A DNA stretch of 64,000 bases from Oxyruncus cristatus (lineage: Eukaryota; Chordata; Aves; Passeriformes; Cotingidae): the NCBI GenBank assembly GCA_013399855.1, contig VXAY01006712.1, positions 335,211 to 399,210 on the forward strand. The letters are read 5' to 3'. A program made the position numbers and the translations under genes. This document shows positions 51,583 to 63,797 of this stretch, piece after piece (positions within the stretch are counted from its first letter, which is position 1; each line of letters starts with the position of its first letter). The notes under the pieces are model-generated. The model saw nothing but the letters and a program-made list of their open reading frames with translations. It was not told where the DNA came from and searched no databases.

Positions 51583-51850
51583 AATCACAGAACTATTTAG
51601 TCTGGAAATGACCTCCAAGACCATGGGTTCCAACCTGTGACTGATCACCACCCTGTCAACTAAACCATGACACTAAGTGCCCTGTCCAGTCGTTTCTTGT
51701 ACACCTCCAGGGATGGTGACTCCATCACCATCCTGGGCAGGGCTTTCCAAGGTTTAACAACCCTTTCTGTGAATAAATTCTTCCTGATGTCCAGCCTGAA
51801 CCTCTGCTGCTGCAGCTTGAGGCTGTGTTGGTAATACATTTGTTGGTGAT
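51583..51850 (-). mobile_element. CR1 LINE 3' fragment beside the exon 1 acceptor
   Basis: The minus strand reads 'QQQRFRLDIRKNLFTERVVK' and then 'SPSLEVYKKRLD', the CR1 pol C-terminus, and runs to a 3' end with 'gattctgt' at about 51583. It has the same direction as SYK. Only 88 bp lie between its 3' end and the acceptor of coding exon 1. Confidence 0.93.
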
Positions 51851-52194
51851 ACATAGGGCTGATACATAGTCATTTTGGAATGAAGATCACACTTTTATTT
51901 TAATCTTGTTAGAAGCTGTCTTTTTAAATCTCAATAGAAAGTTTTCCCCTATTATACAGTAATATAAAAGTTTTCTCTAGCTGCCCAGTTTTCTTTTAAC
52001 TCTTTCTCTGTCTCCTCTGGTGCTTAACTATATAGAGGTCCTGACATCTTCATTCGTCTTAATGTCTCTATCCATTCTTTTTATTGGCCTCCTTCAATAA
52101 GAGGAAACAACTAGGTAAGAAAGGCTCAGTGAGAATAGTTTTATGACATTATAATTTTGCCTATAAGTTAGGTTTATGCAAGTATGTGTGTTGA

Positions 52195-52216
52195 GTATGG
52201 ACTCAACAGTCCATAC
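52195..52216. repeat. Inverted repeat, 9-bp perfect stem with 4-nt loop
   Basis: GTATGGACT and AGTCCATAC flank CAAC and pair perfectly. The surrounding 52180-52280 repeats 'actcaacat' and 'gagtaag' words, suggesting small local duplications. No function is evident. Confidence 0.7.
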
Positions 52217-53204
52217 ATACAGAGTAAGATATCTAAGTATGAAATGTACTCAACATACGGAGTAAGCCATATCTAGAGTATAAAATTAAATCGTTAACAT
52301 TTGTCTCCATAGAGATTTACCAATTGATGCATTTTTTTAATGGTAAAAAAAAGTGACATTGTCTCTTTGAGCAGTTTCAATTTCAAACAGCTTATTTTGA
52401 AATAATATGAAAGCTTACTACCAGTAAAAACATAGATGAAATCAAATACAGCATCTCTGAAGAATAGTAGTGATCATAACAAAAGTAGCCTCAGTTCTTT
52501 TATTCATAACAATAAAAACAATCTCTAATGCATGTTTAATATATCTTATAGGTAGGGGATTACATTATTATATGTTATACTCTTTTTTTTTTTTTGTCAG
52601 ATGAAGTGGCCCATGACGACAATTAACTATGTAATTGCAAGCTCACCAGTCAAGTCATTAATTGTTTCCAAACATTATGGATTATTCATATACTTTCTAC
52701 TCCAAATGTTTCCTCAGTCCAACCACTGTTTAATCAGGATTGGCCAGACTGTCACATCTACAGTGTATGGTGCATAAAAAGGAAGGCATGTCATTTAGGA
52801 ACAGATTAACGTCGTTACGTCTAAAAAGAAAAGAAGAATTCCACAAAGTATTACTGTCTGCACAGGGGTAAAATACCCCAGAATTACTTTCAAATAACAC
52901 ATTAAATGCTGAATAAAACTAGCAGTATGTGTTTATGTTTGCATTGCGTGTGTTTGACTAAACATCTCCTTAGGAAATACCTCACAACCCCATTGTCAAC
53001 ATTTTTGTTTCCTTATCTTTTAAGTTCATTTGCAGCACTTTAACATCAAAATTTTCTCAAGTATACAGAATAGGTGAGAGCTTCTGTTATGTGTAGTGAA
53101 TTACACAGATTTTAGGGTAATTAAACAATACTACAAGTATATAAAAGGAAAATAATTATCATTTGTTTATGTCAGTGGAAATCTTTTATTCTTTTTTTTC
53201 CAAT

Positions 53205-53295
53205 ATATATACTAGGTAGAATGTATATATGCTGAGTATGAAACCCATGAATATCAATATACTAAATACAATATATTAAACAAAATATATGTTAT
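53205..53295. repeat. AT-rich low-complexity stretch
   Basis: Short repeats of 'atatatatact', 'aatatactaaat' and 'caatatatta' type. No coding potential. Confidence 0.7.
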
Positions 53296-54289
53296 CTGTA
53301 TTTTGTTCAGGTTACTGCAGCTCTCTTTTCCCACTTCCCATCACCTTGGCTAGAACTGGACAAAAGGATCAGAAGTTCAGATTCTGCTTCTATTGCTGTG
53401 AAAGACATGGGAATAAAAACAATGAGCACTTCACAATGAAATGGAAGGCATGATTTTAAGGAAGCCATGCAGCAGTCTGTGGAAACAGCATTAAACAATT
53501 CAGGTTGTATGTGAAGGGGTTAGTAGCCCATTTGGCTTGCAGCTGCCCAAACTGTGCAACTGAGTCACGTGAGGGAAAGTGTAGAAGCCTTTATGGAAGA
53601 CAATGTAAGAAGGGAGAGTCCGTAATGCAAAGGTGTAACTGAGGAATGGGAGCCTTAATGTAGGGCCTTTTGGCACATGGGACTTCAGACTGGCACCTTC
53701 CCTGGCAGTCCCGCAGCAGGCAGAGCTCTTTGTGCCTACTGCTTAGTTCATACGCAACACATCACTGGATCATAGCTGGTTTGGTCTCTCTTGTGCTTGT
53801 GCCAAAAAACAGTAGAGAAATACCTGTGCTACCCTGTGCACCTGTGAAAGTGCGAGGGAGGGGGGGAGGAATACAAAGTCAAGTGGACAAGGCTCACGGT
53901 ATAGAAAACTAGACAGAACAGTCAGGACAAACCACACGTTGTGTGGATCTTACGGTCTCCCTCCTTCACAAAGAAGGCAGACATCAAAGTTGCAGAGCTA
54001 ATGCAGCCCTACAAAACAGAGCTTCGTGTAGCATGTTTTTTATTACTTTGTTATTACTGCAAACAAAAATTACTGGTTCAAGTTCACACATTAATCTACT
54101 AACATAACTTTTTTTTTTCTATTAATTGCAAAAGAAACTTGTATCTGAATAGACAGAAGGTAGTCCTCAGTAAGTCACCACCAAAAATTGAATCTGCGTG
54201 AAATACTATGCAAAGTGATTATTTTGACTGTAAAAAACTTTCCTCAGATGGAATGGATTCATTCATTAGCATAATGCAGGGCCAGAGGA

Positions 54290-54553
54290 TTCCAATCAAT
54301 AATACTGAGTCCAGTTGGAAGCCAGTTAGTAGAGTTGTAACCCATGGTCAGGACTGGGGTCAATATTATTTAAGATTTTGATGAGGGCAGTGGACAATGG
54401 GAACAGTGCAGCCTCAGCAAGTTCACAGATAACATAGGACAGGGAGTACTATCTGAAACATCACAGGCACAGCGTTGTATTGCCATTCAAAGGGACACAG
54501 AAAGAGTGAAGAATTAGGATGAAAGGAATTTAATAAAGTTCAACAAGGGGAAA
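54290..54553 (+). mobile_element. CR1 LINE, pol fragment (left part of a split element)
   Basis: The plus strand shows diverged CR1 RT text. Near 54413-54440 it is similar to the codons for 'LSKFADDT', where the catalytic Asp pair lies, and near 54515-54548 to those for 'NLIKFNKG'. It then stops abruptly at about 54553. Several frameshifts are present. Confidence 0.8.
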
Positions 54554-55412
54554 CATCCTGTGGATTAGACTTTGTCCCTTTTGGAGCATCTGCCTCCCTG
54601 AGGGAGCAGTGCCTGACACCCTCGTAACATCGCCTGTGAGAGTCTGTGACCTCAGTGTTTTTCAGCGGTGTCTGTTCCTCCAGAGTTTGTCCAGAACTTC
54701 TGTGGACGCACACACAAGACATGCCGGCTCCTGTGGGATGTTCAGCTCGTTCTATTAGCTTTGGCAAAGGGGACAGCAGCAGCTCTGGGCTCTGTGCAAT
54801 TGCAGCCCCTCCCAGTGCCTCTCTTCCCTCTGTCCAGCTGCCATGGGTTCCATAGGAGACTGTCCTGGGACCGTGAATACAAGAGTGCCTGGCACACTGG
54901 TAGCAGGGAAGACTCCCAACAAGTTCCCCTTCCTTCCCTGACCACCTCCTCCAGGTACCCTGTGCTGGCCTGGTGGAGTCTGGGGGAGGCTGTGGGGATT
55001 TGAGTGCAGCAGTTCTTCTCACCAGGCCCTCTGGCAGCTTACCAGAACCTGCCACATGCAACTCACACACCTCAGCCTGAGCACTGGGGAGGTGTGGAGG
55101 AGATCAAGCTTTCCTCCTGCTCTCCAAGGGGATGCAGAGAGAGGAGCACAGCCCGGTCCAGCCCCACATCTCTCTGTCCTGCCCCAGGGCTGTGGCTGCT
55201 TCCCAGCCTTCAAGGGGAGCCATCGAGAGGTTCTTCTTCTGCCTGCCCTCTCCCAAAGCCTGCTGATGCTTCCCTGACTTTTCCACTCTTGCACAAGGCA
55301 AGCTCTGTCACTTTGCATGTCTCTCTTGGCAGGACATGGCACCAGGCACTGAGGAAGCCACAGGAGAGAACAACTCTGCTGCAAGGGATGATACATGGGC
55401 CAGACACTGCAG
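54554..55412. other. GC-richer segment interrupting a CR1 element
   Basis: About 860 bp without CR1 similarity stands between two collinear CR1 parts. It is clearly GC-richer than its flanks and has open frames of 111-176 codons in several frames, none with a recognised motif. I see no terminal inverted or long terminal repeats and no clear target-site duplication. It could be an unrecognised nested insertion, or DNA placed there by deletion and repair. Confidence 0.5.
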
Positions 55413-55737
55413 GCAGGGTTGGTGTCAGTCTCCTCCTCTATGTGATATGATGAGAGGAAATGGCCTCAAGTAGTACTGGGGAGGTTTAGAGTGGAAATAA
55501 GAAAAAAATTTTTGCTGGAGGGGTTATCAAGCATTGGAACAGGCTGACCATGGAAGTGGTTAAGTCACTGTCCCTGAAGGTATTTAAAAGACCTACAGAC
55601 ATGGTGCTTAGGGACACGATTTCACAGAGGATTTGGTAATGTTAGGTTTACAGTTGGACTTGATAGTTTACAGATGGACTTAAGATCTTTTCCAATCGAA
55701 ATGCTTCTGTGATTCTTTGATTCTATTACTCTGAAAG
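55413..55737 (+). mobile_element. CR1 LINE, 3' part (right part of the split element)
   Basis: CR1 resumes at 'gttggtgtcagtctcctcct', continues through 'gatgagaggaaatggcctca' and the pol C-terminus ('VIKHWNRL'-like text near 55520-55550), and ends with 'tgattctttgattctatt' at 55737, the characteristic short repeats of the CR1 3' end. A local duplication of 'tttacag.tggactt' occurs at 55648-55684. Confidence 0.93.
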
Positions 55738-58700
55738 TCATTACAAGTACGGAGATTTTCAATGCTCTAGTTCCTGTTTCCTTCATTCTTGCTCACTTGC
55801 TTCCCACAGACAAACTTATGTTACCATGTCATTCTTTTTTGCTCCACTCTGCACCACATATACTGCTGGTTAGGAAATGAACATACTTCATCCCACATCT
55901 GGCAAACTGGTCCTTGAAAGCAGGCTTCAAGTGTTCAGTATCACCTCCACAAAGGGTGGAAGAGAATAGATTTGCTGCGAGGTTTTTAGGAAGGAAAGAA
56001 CTTGGGTGGACGAACGGTTGACACTGGCTCTCTTCACCAGCATTGTACAACTTGAAAAAAATGACAAAATAATGCCAATGTGTCTCATCCCAAGAGTGGT
56101 ACTGCACTGGGGTACCTGTTCAAAACACCTTAGTAATGGTGTAGTGAACAAATATCAAAATGAAAAATACCACCACACTTTTTACTTATAGAAATTTATT
56201 TTCATGGAAGTATTTCATGGAAGTTCCTTTTTGCCATACCTTTATTTTAAGAATTAAAAAAAGTGTTAGGATCTTCATGCCTAAAAAAGATAAAGAACTT
56301 TAGAATGAAAATAACATCTAGCAAAATAAAAGTGTGTGTGTGTTGTCATGGAAAAGAAGGGGTGGGCAGGGCTAGAGGAGGTAAACTCACCTTCCCTGGA
56401 TACAAAAATCCTGATGGCTACTGAAATTTAAATTGACTTCAATGTGTTTCAGATCAGGCTACTCCTCAGGGTTTTGTTTAACCTCAGATTAATCTCACTA
56501 TTTACTGTACACTCTTCAGGATGATTTGTCCAGACACAAGTTCCTAAAACAGAGACGGAAAAAAAAATCTGCTGGTTGCAGTTTAGGTGAAATGCCAATG
56601 ATTGCATTGCTGGGGGACACCCTCTTAAATCTTCAGAATGTAAAATATAGAATTTCAATGCTCAAAAAAATAAGAAGACCTGCTATAAAAAGTTTCTAAA
56701 ATACAGAAAACATTTCTCAATTATGGAAAGAACCACAGCAGGATTCTTATAGTCTCATAGATTTCACAAGTGATTTATTCATTACTGTTTCAGACAACAA
56801 AGGCCTGATTTACTTTTTGCAAAACAGGTTAATGTTGATAGATTTCAGGTAAGGTTTCTCTACCCCAGCTCTAATATGTGAAGAATACTCAGTGTTTTGC
56901 AATGGTAGGAAATGTTTGGACTGATGCAGTGTTCCGTGGGCATGCAAGGAGCCAAATAAACACACAAAACTTCAGAAAATGGTTAAAAATTTCTTAACAA
57001 TTTTGGAAGAATGTTTGAATTTGAGATGGATGCTTCCTTTGGTTGGACTTTCAAAATCTTGCCTGCCTTTCAGGAGTGTAATGCCCTTCTAGGACCAGTT
57101 ACACACTAGAAGAAAATGTATTTAGATTCACTGTTTTCTCCTCCTCTAAATTCCTCCAGGTGACAAATAGTGCTGAGTTTTTCAAGTCAGCACAGTTACA
57201 AATGTGTGACTGTAAAATGGAGATTAGGAGCCTGCGGGGCTGAACGTAGGGCTTTACCCTTCAGAGGGCTGAAGGAAGTGCGGCCGGTTACCCAGGAGAA
57301 GGCCTTGAACATAAAAACAAAAGAGGGTCTGAAGTGCAATTCCCCCTTTGGCCGTTAAATTTGACTCTTAAGGAAGCTACAAATTCATGCAAATATCAGG
57401 CTTATCCCACGTGAAAGAAAAAATATTATGCAAATACATAGGAAAATTAGGTACCCACTTCCTCTCAGGCAGCTTCCTCATCAGTGTTGAGACAGTGGGT
57501 ACTCCAGACACAGCACAAGAATTTAGTATCTCACACATTTCATGCATACAGGAAAGCAAAACATTCTCTCAAAACAGGAAAGGAAAACTCAGGAAAACCC
57601 ACTTGGAAAGTGTAACTGTTACCCTCAGCTTACTTCTATTTCACCTTTTGTATTTAGACGAGGATAAAGAGAGAATAACTGTTTTGTTGAAAAGTTTGCA
57701 TAGCAAGGAGTGTACTATTAGTTACCTGTTGATCTCCACTTTAATATAAAGAAATTACAAACAGGAGTATGGATCTTTATAAAAGGACCAAACAGGAATG
57801 TGGAAGGAGACTTGGGCACTTCTGATGGATTAGTTTACTCATCCATGAGCAAAATGACTGAAGTGTGACAGAAGATCAGAAGCCATGTAGTGGTGAAACA
57901 GTGTTACAAATAACTTCCTTATTTGAACAGAGCTATTTTTTTATCTTCCCTTGGTTTTCAAAGTAGTATTCTATGAGGAATGTATGAAAGCAAAGTTCAG
58001 AGCAAGTATCTTTTGCATGTATAGGGATGTATAAGGCTCACTAGACATTGCAGAATGACGAAAATATGCATCCTGAAACAATCTGTTCTAGGACAGGGTT
58101 TTAAGCACCAGCATAACTTCAACAGTTCCCTAGTCACACACAGAAAAACATCAATAATAATAGAACACTGTGAACATGCATTTTTTCTAAAGTTCTTATT
58201 TAATTGGGATTCTTGGGAATCAAGATGTATGCCTCTGAGAAAAACACTACAAGTTTTTGTTCTAAGATTCTTCTCTATATTTTCAGCTTATGTAACACAC
58301 CTGAATGTTGAAAGGAATTCAGTGTGCATAGAATTAGAGATATATATTTAATGGTGACTTCATGCACTATATTAAATATTTTGGTGCTTTCAGGGTTTAA
58401 GTAGAAACTTAATGGTATACTCAAAACGGATGTAAACTCTGAAATAACTACCATCAAAGTACTATAAATCCATTGTTATAGACTCACTGTTAAAGAAGAT
58501 ATTTGCATCTTCATGATATTTGAACAAATAAAATTTATTTAAATTGTTGTTCTAGTCTCATTTTTTCAAACTTAAAATCACTCTCCACTCTGTGTAGGCA
58601 GCTGAATGGTTGTCTTAATTTGATTCATCAGATTACTTGTTAATGCCTTGTTTACCTTTTTTCATAAACATGAAGATTTAATCTCTATCCAAACCTTAGG

Positions 58701-60540
58701 AGAGGACTTTTTATGAGAGAATTATGCAGGAATAAAGGAAGAATACAGTAAATATTTAAAAGTAAGTCATTACGGAAGGAAATGAAACAGGATATAATTT
58801 TCTCAAGTAATTCAAACTAATTAGATTTTGATCAGGACACTAGAGTGAATTTTCTGACCTACTGCAGAAATCTGAAATGCTGTAATACTGGTGATTTTTG
58901 CAACTTTTGCAGACATCTCCAAACACTGTCCCATCCATCACACTGAAGGGGACGTGGCATAGTACTGTCTAAAAGGGAAAACTGACATACATGGGATCAC
59001 CAACTTATTTCTTTGAGTATGCTGAACTTCTTCAGGGAAGTGCCCTTGCTGGGTACTGGTTCTTAGGGCAGTGTGTCTTGGTCTGCACCTACTGTGTCTC
59101 TAACCAGCTTACAGCCTACAAAAACACTTCCACCACTCATGTGCTTGGGCCTCTTTCTCCATGTGTTTTCTCCAAGTTCTCCATGAGAAGTTTTCCTCAT
59201 ACAAATCAAACACTCCTCTCTGTTTTCCTGATGATCTAATCTATGCTGCACTGTTTTTTACCTTACTTCAGACTCTAAAAATACGTCTTCTTTTATCTCC
59301 AAAGGCTCTCCTGTGTTTCCATGTATGCTCCTGGCCAAGGCCGTCAGATACACAGAGCTTGTGTTAGTTTTTAGCAAATTTCACTTTTATTGTTTCCTCA
59401 ACACTGTTCTCTTTCCTTAGCGTTTTTATCAGGCATACCAGTCTTGGGTGTCAAGTTCCATATTTTACTTTCTAGCAGTCCAGTTTCAGAAGTATTTTCT
59501 TTCTTTGAGATACTCCTGATTTATCCCAATGCTTTAAGGATGACTACAGTGTTTCTGGTGGGGTTTCTAAACACTGAGATGTATTCTTTACCAGAATTGT
59601 AGCTTAATTAAAGTCTGTCTGGGAAAAGATGGGGAATGTGGTAGCTTTGGGCCCAGAAGACTTTTCTGCTGTTGAGTTCAAGAACTAGATTTAATAACAC
59701 CATCAGTTACTACCAGACCTTTGGGATTGTCCAGTCTGTGGCAGGTTGGTGTTACTGGCCTCGTTAGCACCTTTCTCAGCTCAAGAGAAAACGGTGATTG
59801 CCCTTGCTCATGTTAATAGTCAGCATTTTGGTGACATCAGAACCAAAAAAAAAAAACCTGGCTAGACAGGTGGCATTGTTATTTCACCTAGTAGGTTTGG
59901 GGAAAACACCATTTATCACCCCTCCTGTATCAAAGAGTCATTCATACTAATAACAAGGGAAAAAAAAAATAAAAATCACAAACACAACTAAAATTATTAT
60001 TAGCTTAAAACCCCTGTGATTTTAGAAACATTTTCCCTTGGATTTACTTTCTAGAGTAATTTTAATCTATACTGAGGACAGATAGATAGATATTTTCAAC
60101 TCTACTGAAGCATGCCAGAAATTCCCTCATTTACTCTAAATTGCATCTGACATTCTGATATCATCAGACTACTCCAGGCACTCTAGCTATTGAAATATTT
60201 CCTGAGGAAATACTACTTGACTTGTCAACACAATTACTGCCCTATTATAAGGCAAACAGATGCTTAGAAAAAGCATCACAACATTCTTGTTCTATTCAGG
60301 GGTTTTCTGTATAAACTTCTGTACTGATCTCATGGAGGAGCACTGATCACTAAAAACCATTCTTCACTGATGCTAGGAATCTATTGTCTCTCTCACAGCA
60401 CCTCTCTTTCAGGACTTTCTTTCAAAAAGCTCAGTATGCTACCAAAAAAGTGGGGGAAAAACCCCCCAGGTGTTTATGGATTGCATTAATTCTTTCCCTC
60501 AAAGTACAAACCTTTACGATTTTCACATATATTAAAAGAA

Positions 60541-60602
60541 AGACAAAACCAAAGCAACAACAAACCAAACAAAACCAAAACCAAAACCAAAATAAAAAAA
60601 AA
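60541..60602 (+). repeat. A/C-rich low-complexity tract
   Basis: Tandem-like AAACC, AACAA and AAAACC words lead into poly-A with CACACA. Ordinary simple sequence. Confidence 0.9.
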
Positions 60603-61137
60603 CACACAATTTTTTTTCTTTAGAAAAAGAAAAACCAAAACCAGTTACACAAAAATATCAATCCTTCCTTCTTCATCATAGCCTGTTAGTCATTCCCTTG
60701 CCTCCATTTCTACTCTTACAACTGTCACAAATGCAAACATTGCCTCTGGCTAAAGATGCCTCTCATGAAAGCAAGCCTTTCAGCCTACAAACAGGTGGCA
60801 TCATTTGTATGGAAACCTGCTACCAAAGTACTTGACTGTGATCAGTCCCTATAAATGGAACCATTAGGGATGAGATAGAATCTGAAGGAAAACATTCAAG
60901 ATATTGCAGGCAGACCCTTCTCTAGTCGTCCTCCTGCTGTGACAAGATGTGAACAAACTTCTTTGGGCTCAAATGGACCTCCACCAACACCAGCTGAGCT
61001 CTGCAGAGACATTGTTTCTTCCCAATGTTGGCCAAAAAGAAAAAAAAAAAAAGTCTGGGTTGGGGTGCAGTTACAAAAATCTTTCTCAGGAAGCCCAAAA
61101 CTACCCCTCAATACTTCAGGAGCTACTGAGCTTAGAC

Positions 61138-61225
61138 ACATAATATATATATTTTTATATATATATACTTATATGAAATATAAATATATATATAAAACAA
61201 AATACATATACATATATATATTTCC
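61138..61225. repeat. (TA)n-rich block
   Basis: Alternating TA tracts interrupted by T or A runs. Likely unstable simple sequence; no TATA-dependent gene start is recognised beside it. Confidence 0.9.
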
Positions 61226-62085
61226 TTTCTGATTTTGTTTCAAATCTATTTCCTTTCCAGAATCACAGTAAAAAGTAAAACTCTTTTACGAACCACAGAG
61301 CCTACTTTGGCTGCACATAGGGAGAAGTGAAATGAGCTTATAAAGTCAGTGCAAACATGTGAGGAGCAAACCAAAAAATATTATCAGCTTACTTGAAAGG
61401 AGGTTCACTAAAAAGGGATGGAACTGTCTACCCAATGGCCTGGATATTTTCAGATTGAAAGCTGCAGTGATGCTAAATATGACAGCATAGCATGTTTCCA
61501 GGTGGAATATATTTTCGTTTTTACAGGGACTGCTGTGACAAAACTGGTAGGTACAAAATAGATATTTCTTGGTTTTACTGTGCTAACTATCACTAAATTT
61601 TGCCCTGCCACAAATTACTCCAAAGTCTTCTTTCAAGGTTCACTGCTTTCAGTTGTTTTTCACAATTCACAAAGAAGTTGCCAGACGAGGGAGATCCACT
61701 AGAATGTTATACCAACAGTATTACTGTATCAAGATATTTCTCCTTTTCTAGGAAGGAAAAACCTGGAATATCTCCCCTGTTTCCAAACACACATAGAAAA
61801 AGAGAAAACTGCAGCCCTAAGCACAGGGCTCAGGGTGATACAGTGAAGTTTTATTACCATGAGAACTGAGAAAGACTGGCTTCACTGATCCTTATCAGGC
61901 TCTAAGTGTGGATGGATGCACAATCCATAAATTTGGTTTTCAATACTTGGGACATTTTTAGCAAAATCACTGGTAAACAAGGCATCTCTCAGAAATAAAG
62001 CATCATCAGTTCTAGAAGGCAGTTGCTACATCAAACAAAAGGTGAAAGAAAAGCTCCATCCAAAAAAACTCAAAATCCCAGCAGA

Positions 62086-62305
62086 AATTCAACACAGAAC
62101 CATAGAATGTCTGGAGTTGGAAGAGGCCTTAAAAATCATCTACTTCCAACCCCTGTGCCATGGATAGGGATACCTCCCACCAGACCAGGTTGTTCAATGC
62201 CCTGTCCAACCTGGTCTTGAGCACTTCCAGGGATGGGGCAACCACAGCCTCTCTGGGCAACCTGCTCCAGTGCCTCATCACCCTCACAGTAAAGAATTTT
62301 TAATT
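62086..62305 (-). mobile_element. CR1 LINE 3' fragment
   Basis: The plus strand reads 'agaaccatagaatgtctgg', then a text on failing to hold 'ccctgtccaacctggtcttg' and 'ggatggggcaaccacagcct', which is the reverse complement of the CR1 3' untranslated and pol C-terminal region. Its 3' end is at about 62090 and it is 5'-truncated near 62305. Confidence 0.93.
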
Positions 62306-62644
62306 TAACAGCTTTTTAATTAGGAGACAGATCAAAGGAATGCTTCTCTCCAAAAACAGTATCCTCCAGCAAGGGCACCAGCTCTTCCTGACTAGCTTTT
62401 GCGAGGACACAGACACATCAAAAAAGACAGACGGCACAGCAAAAAAAAAGGCTCCTCATACCAGTTAGGGCATCAGTCAATCAGCCATCTGGAAAAGATC
62501 AAGTCTGCATCTCTCCCCACACCAACCTTTATCCTCAGAATAAGCAGCACAGATAAATCTTACTTCTTATTGGTATAAAGAGTGGATCAAACAGCCTCTC
62601 AGTGAGCAGGAACCCATTTTAGCCAGCAAGCAACCACTTGGATT

Positions 62645-62720
62645 AACTTCAATCTAACCTCATCCCTCATAGAAAACATAGAAACTTCAATCTAACCCCA
62701 TCCCTCATAGAAACATAGAA
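62645..62720 (+). repeat. 38-bp direct tandem duplication
   Basis: Two near-identical copies start with 'aacttcaatctaacc' at 62645 and 62683, each followed by 'catccctcatagaaa'. One substitution and one deleted A separate them, so the duplication is recent or conserved by slippage. Confidence 0.92.
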
Positions 62721-63711
62721 TGGTCCAGAAATGCTGGACAGAGAGAGAGGCACATGCATCCTTGTCTCCTCCCCTCCCACAGAGTAAGCCCATTTGCAAC
62801 ACCTGGACCAATTAAACACTCTTGGACAAGGCCCGTTTATCACTCTGAGCAGAGAGAGGATGCACCTGGCCTCAGTGTGTTCTGGGCCAATAGGCATATT
62901 TCCCTACCTCTTGCATGACAAACTGTTAGGCTGGAAAAAATAGCTCACAGTCAGGTTTCTTTTCTCGTGGTGTGCTGTGCTCTGCACAGCATCAAGGGTT
63001 ACGCTGCTAAATGGTCCATTGGTAACTGTCACTATGGATAGCTGCTACGTCTGGATGAGAAAAAGCTGCCTCCATTTGATGAAACTTGTCCCTCGAGAGT
63101 CGGAGTCAACTAGATTTCAAACTTACTGACATCGTTCCCTCAACACACCACTGCTTCCACACGCACACAGCTTTGCAGAAGGCATGTTCAGTAGTTCTGG
63201 GTTCACTCATGCCTTACTGGATTTTCATTCCCTGTACTTCTGTGCATATAAATACCTTCAGGCCAGATCTTTGATGCACCCACTGGATGAAGATCGTCAC
63301 ACAGTTGTCACCCAAGGCAGCATGAGATTCCTTACCAACTGCACATGGTAACTGAGGGAGGAATGGTTACTCAAAGTCTCCCTAGATGACCATTTCAGTT
63401 CTGTGGTGTCCTGCTGCGTTCATGTCCAGAACTATTCAGAGTAGTGCTCTACCTCTTGATACTTATTTTCAATAAATGATCATTCTCAGAAAGTGGCAAT
63501 ATGCTCCACTCATTCAAATCCCATTATCTGATCTGCAAAAATAATCCTTACTTAAACATCCTGCTTACTTTACTGACTTTTGAGCAGAACACTGTGGAAT
63601 TCATATGTATTCTTTGAAATACAGCAGTAAAATCTACCACTTTATGTCAAAGATGATCACATTAATGTTTCTTCCTTTACTTAATATTCGTCATATTTCA
63701 GAAACTGAGCA

Positions 63712-63797
63712 ACTTAATCTGGTGGAAGGGTGGTTGGAACTAGATGGTCTTTAGGGTCCCTTCCAACCCAAACCTTTCTGTGATTCTATGATATTGA
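63712..63797 (+). mobile_element. CR1 LINE 3' terminal fragment
   Basis: About 85 bp containing 'ggtggttggaactagatggt', 'tcccttccaacccaaacc' and 'tgtgattctatgat', the extreme 3' end of CR1. It is severely 5'-truncated, as most bird CR1 copies are. Confidence 0.95.

Noticed and set aside
54540..55070. 176-codon minus-strand open frame, with other overlapping frames to about 55450
   Set aside because: Several frames on both strands are open at once in this GC-richer stretch, none has motifs, and the frame runs into CR1 sequence. This looks like base composition, not coding.
54560..55410. Possible CpG-island promoter for SYK
   Set aside because: The block is GC-richer than its flanks, but CpG dinucleotides are sparse and the segment sits inside a broken CR1.
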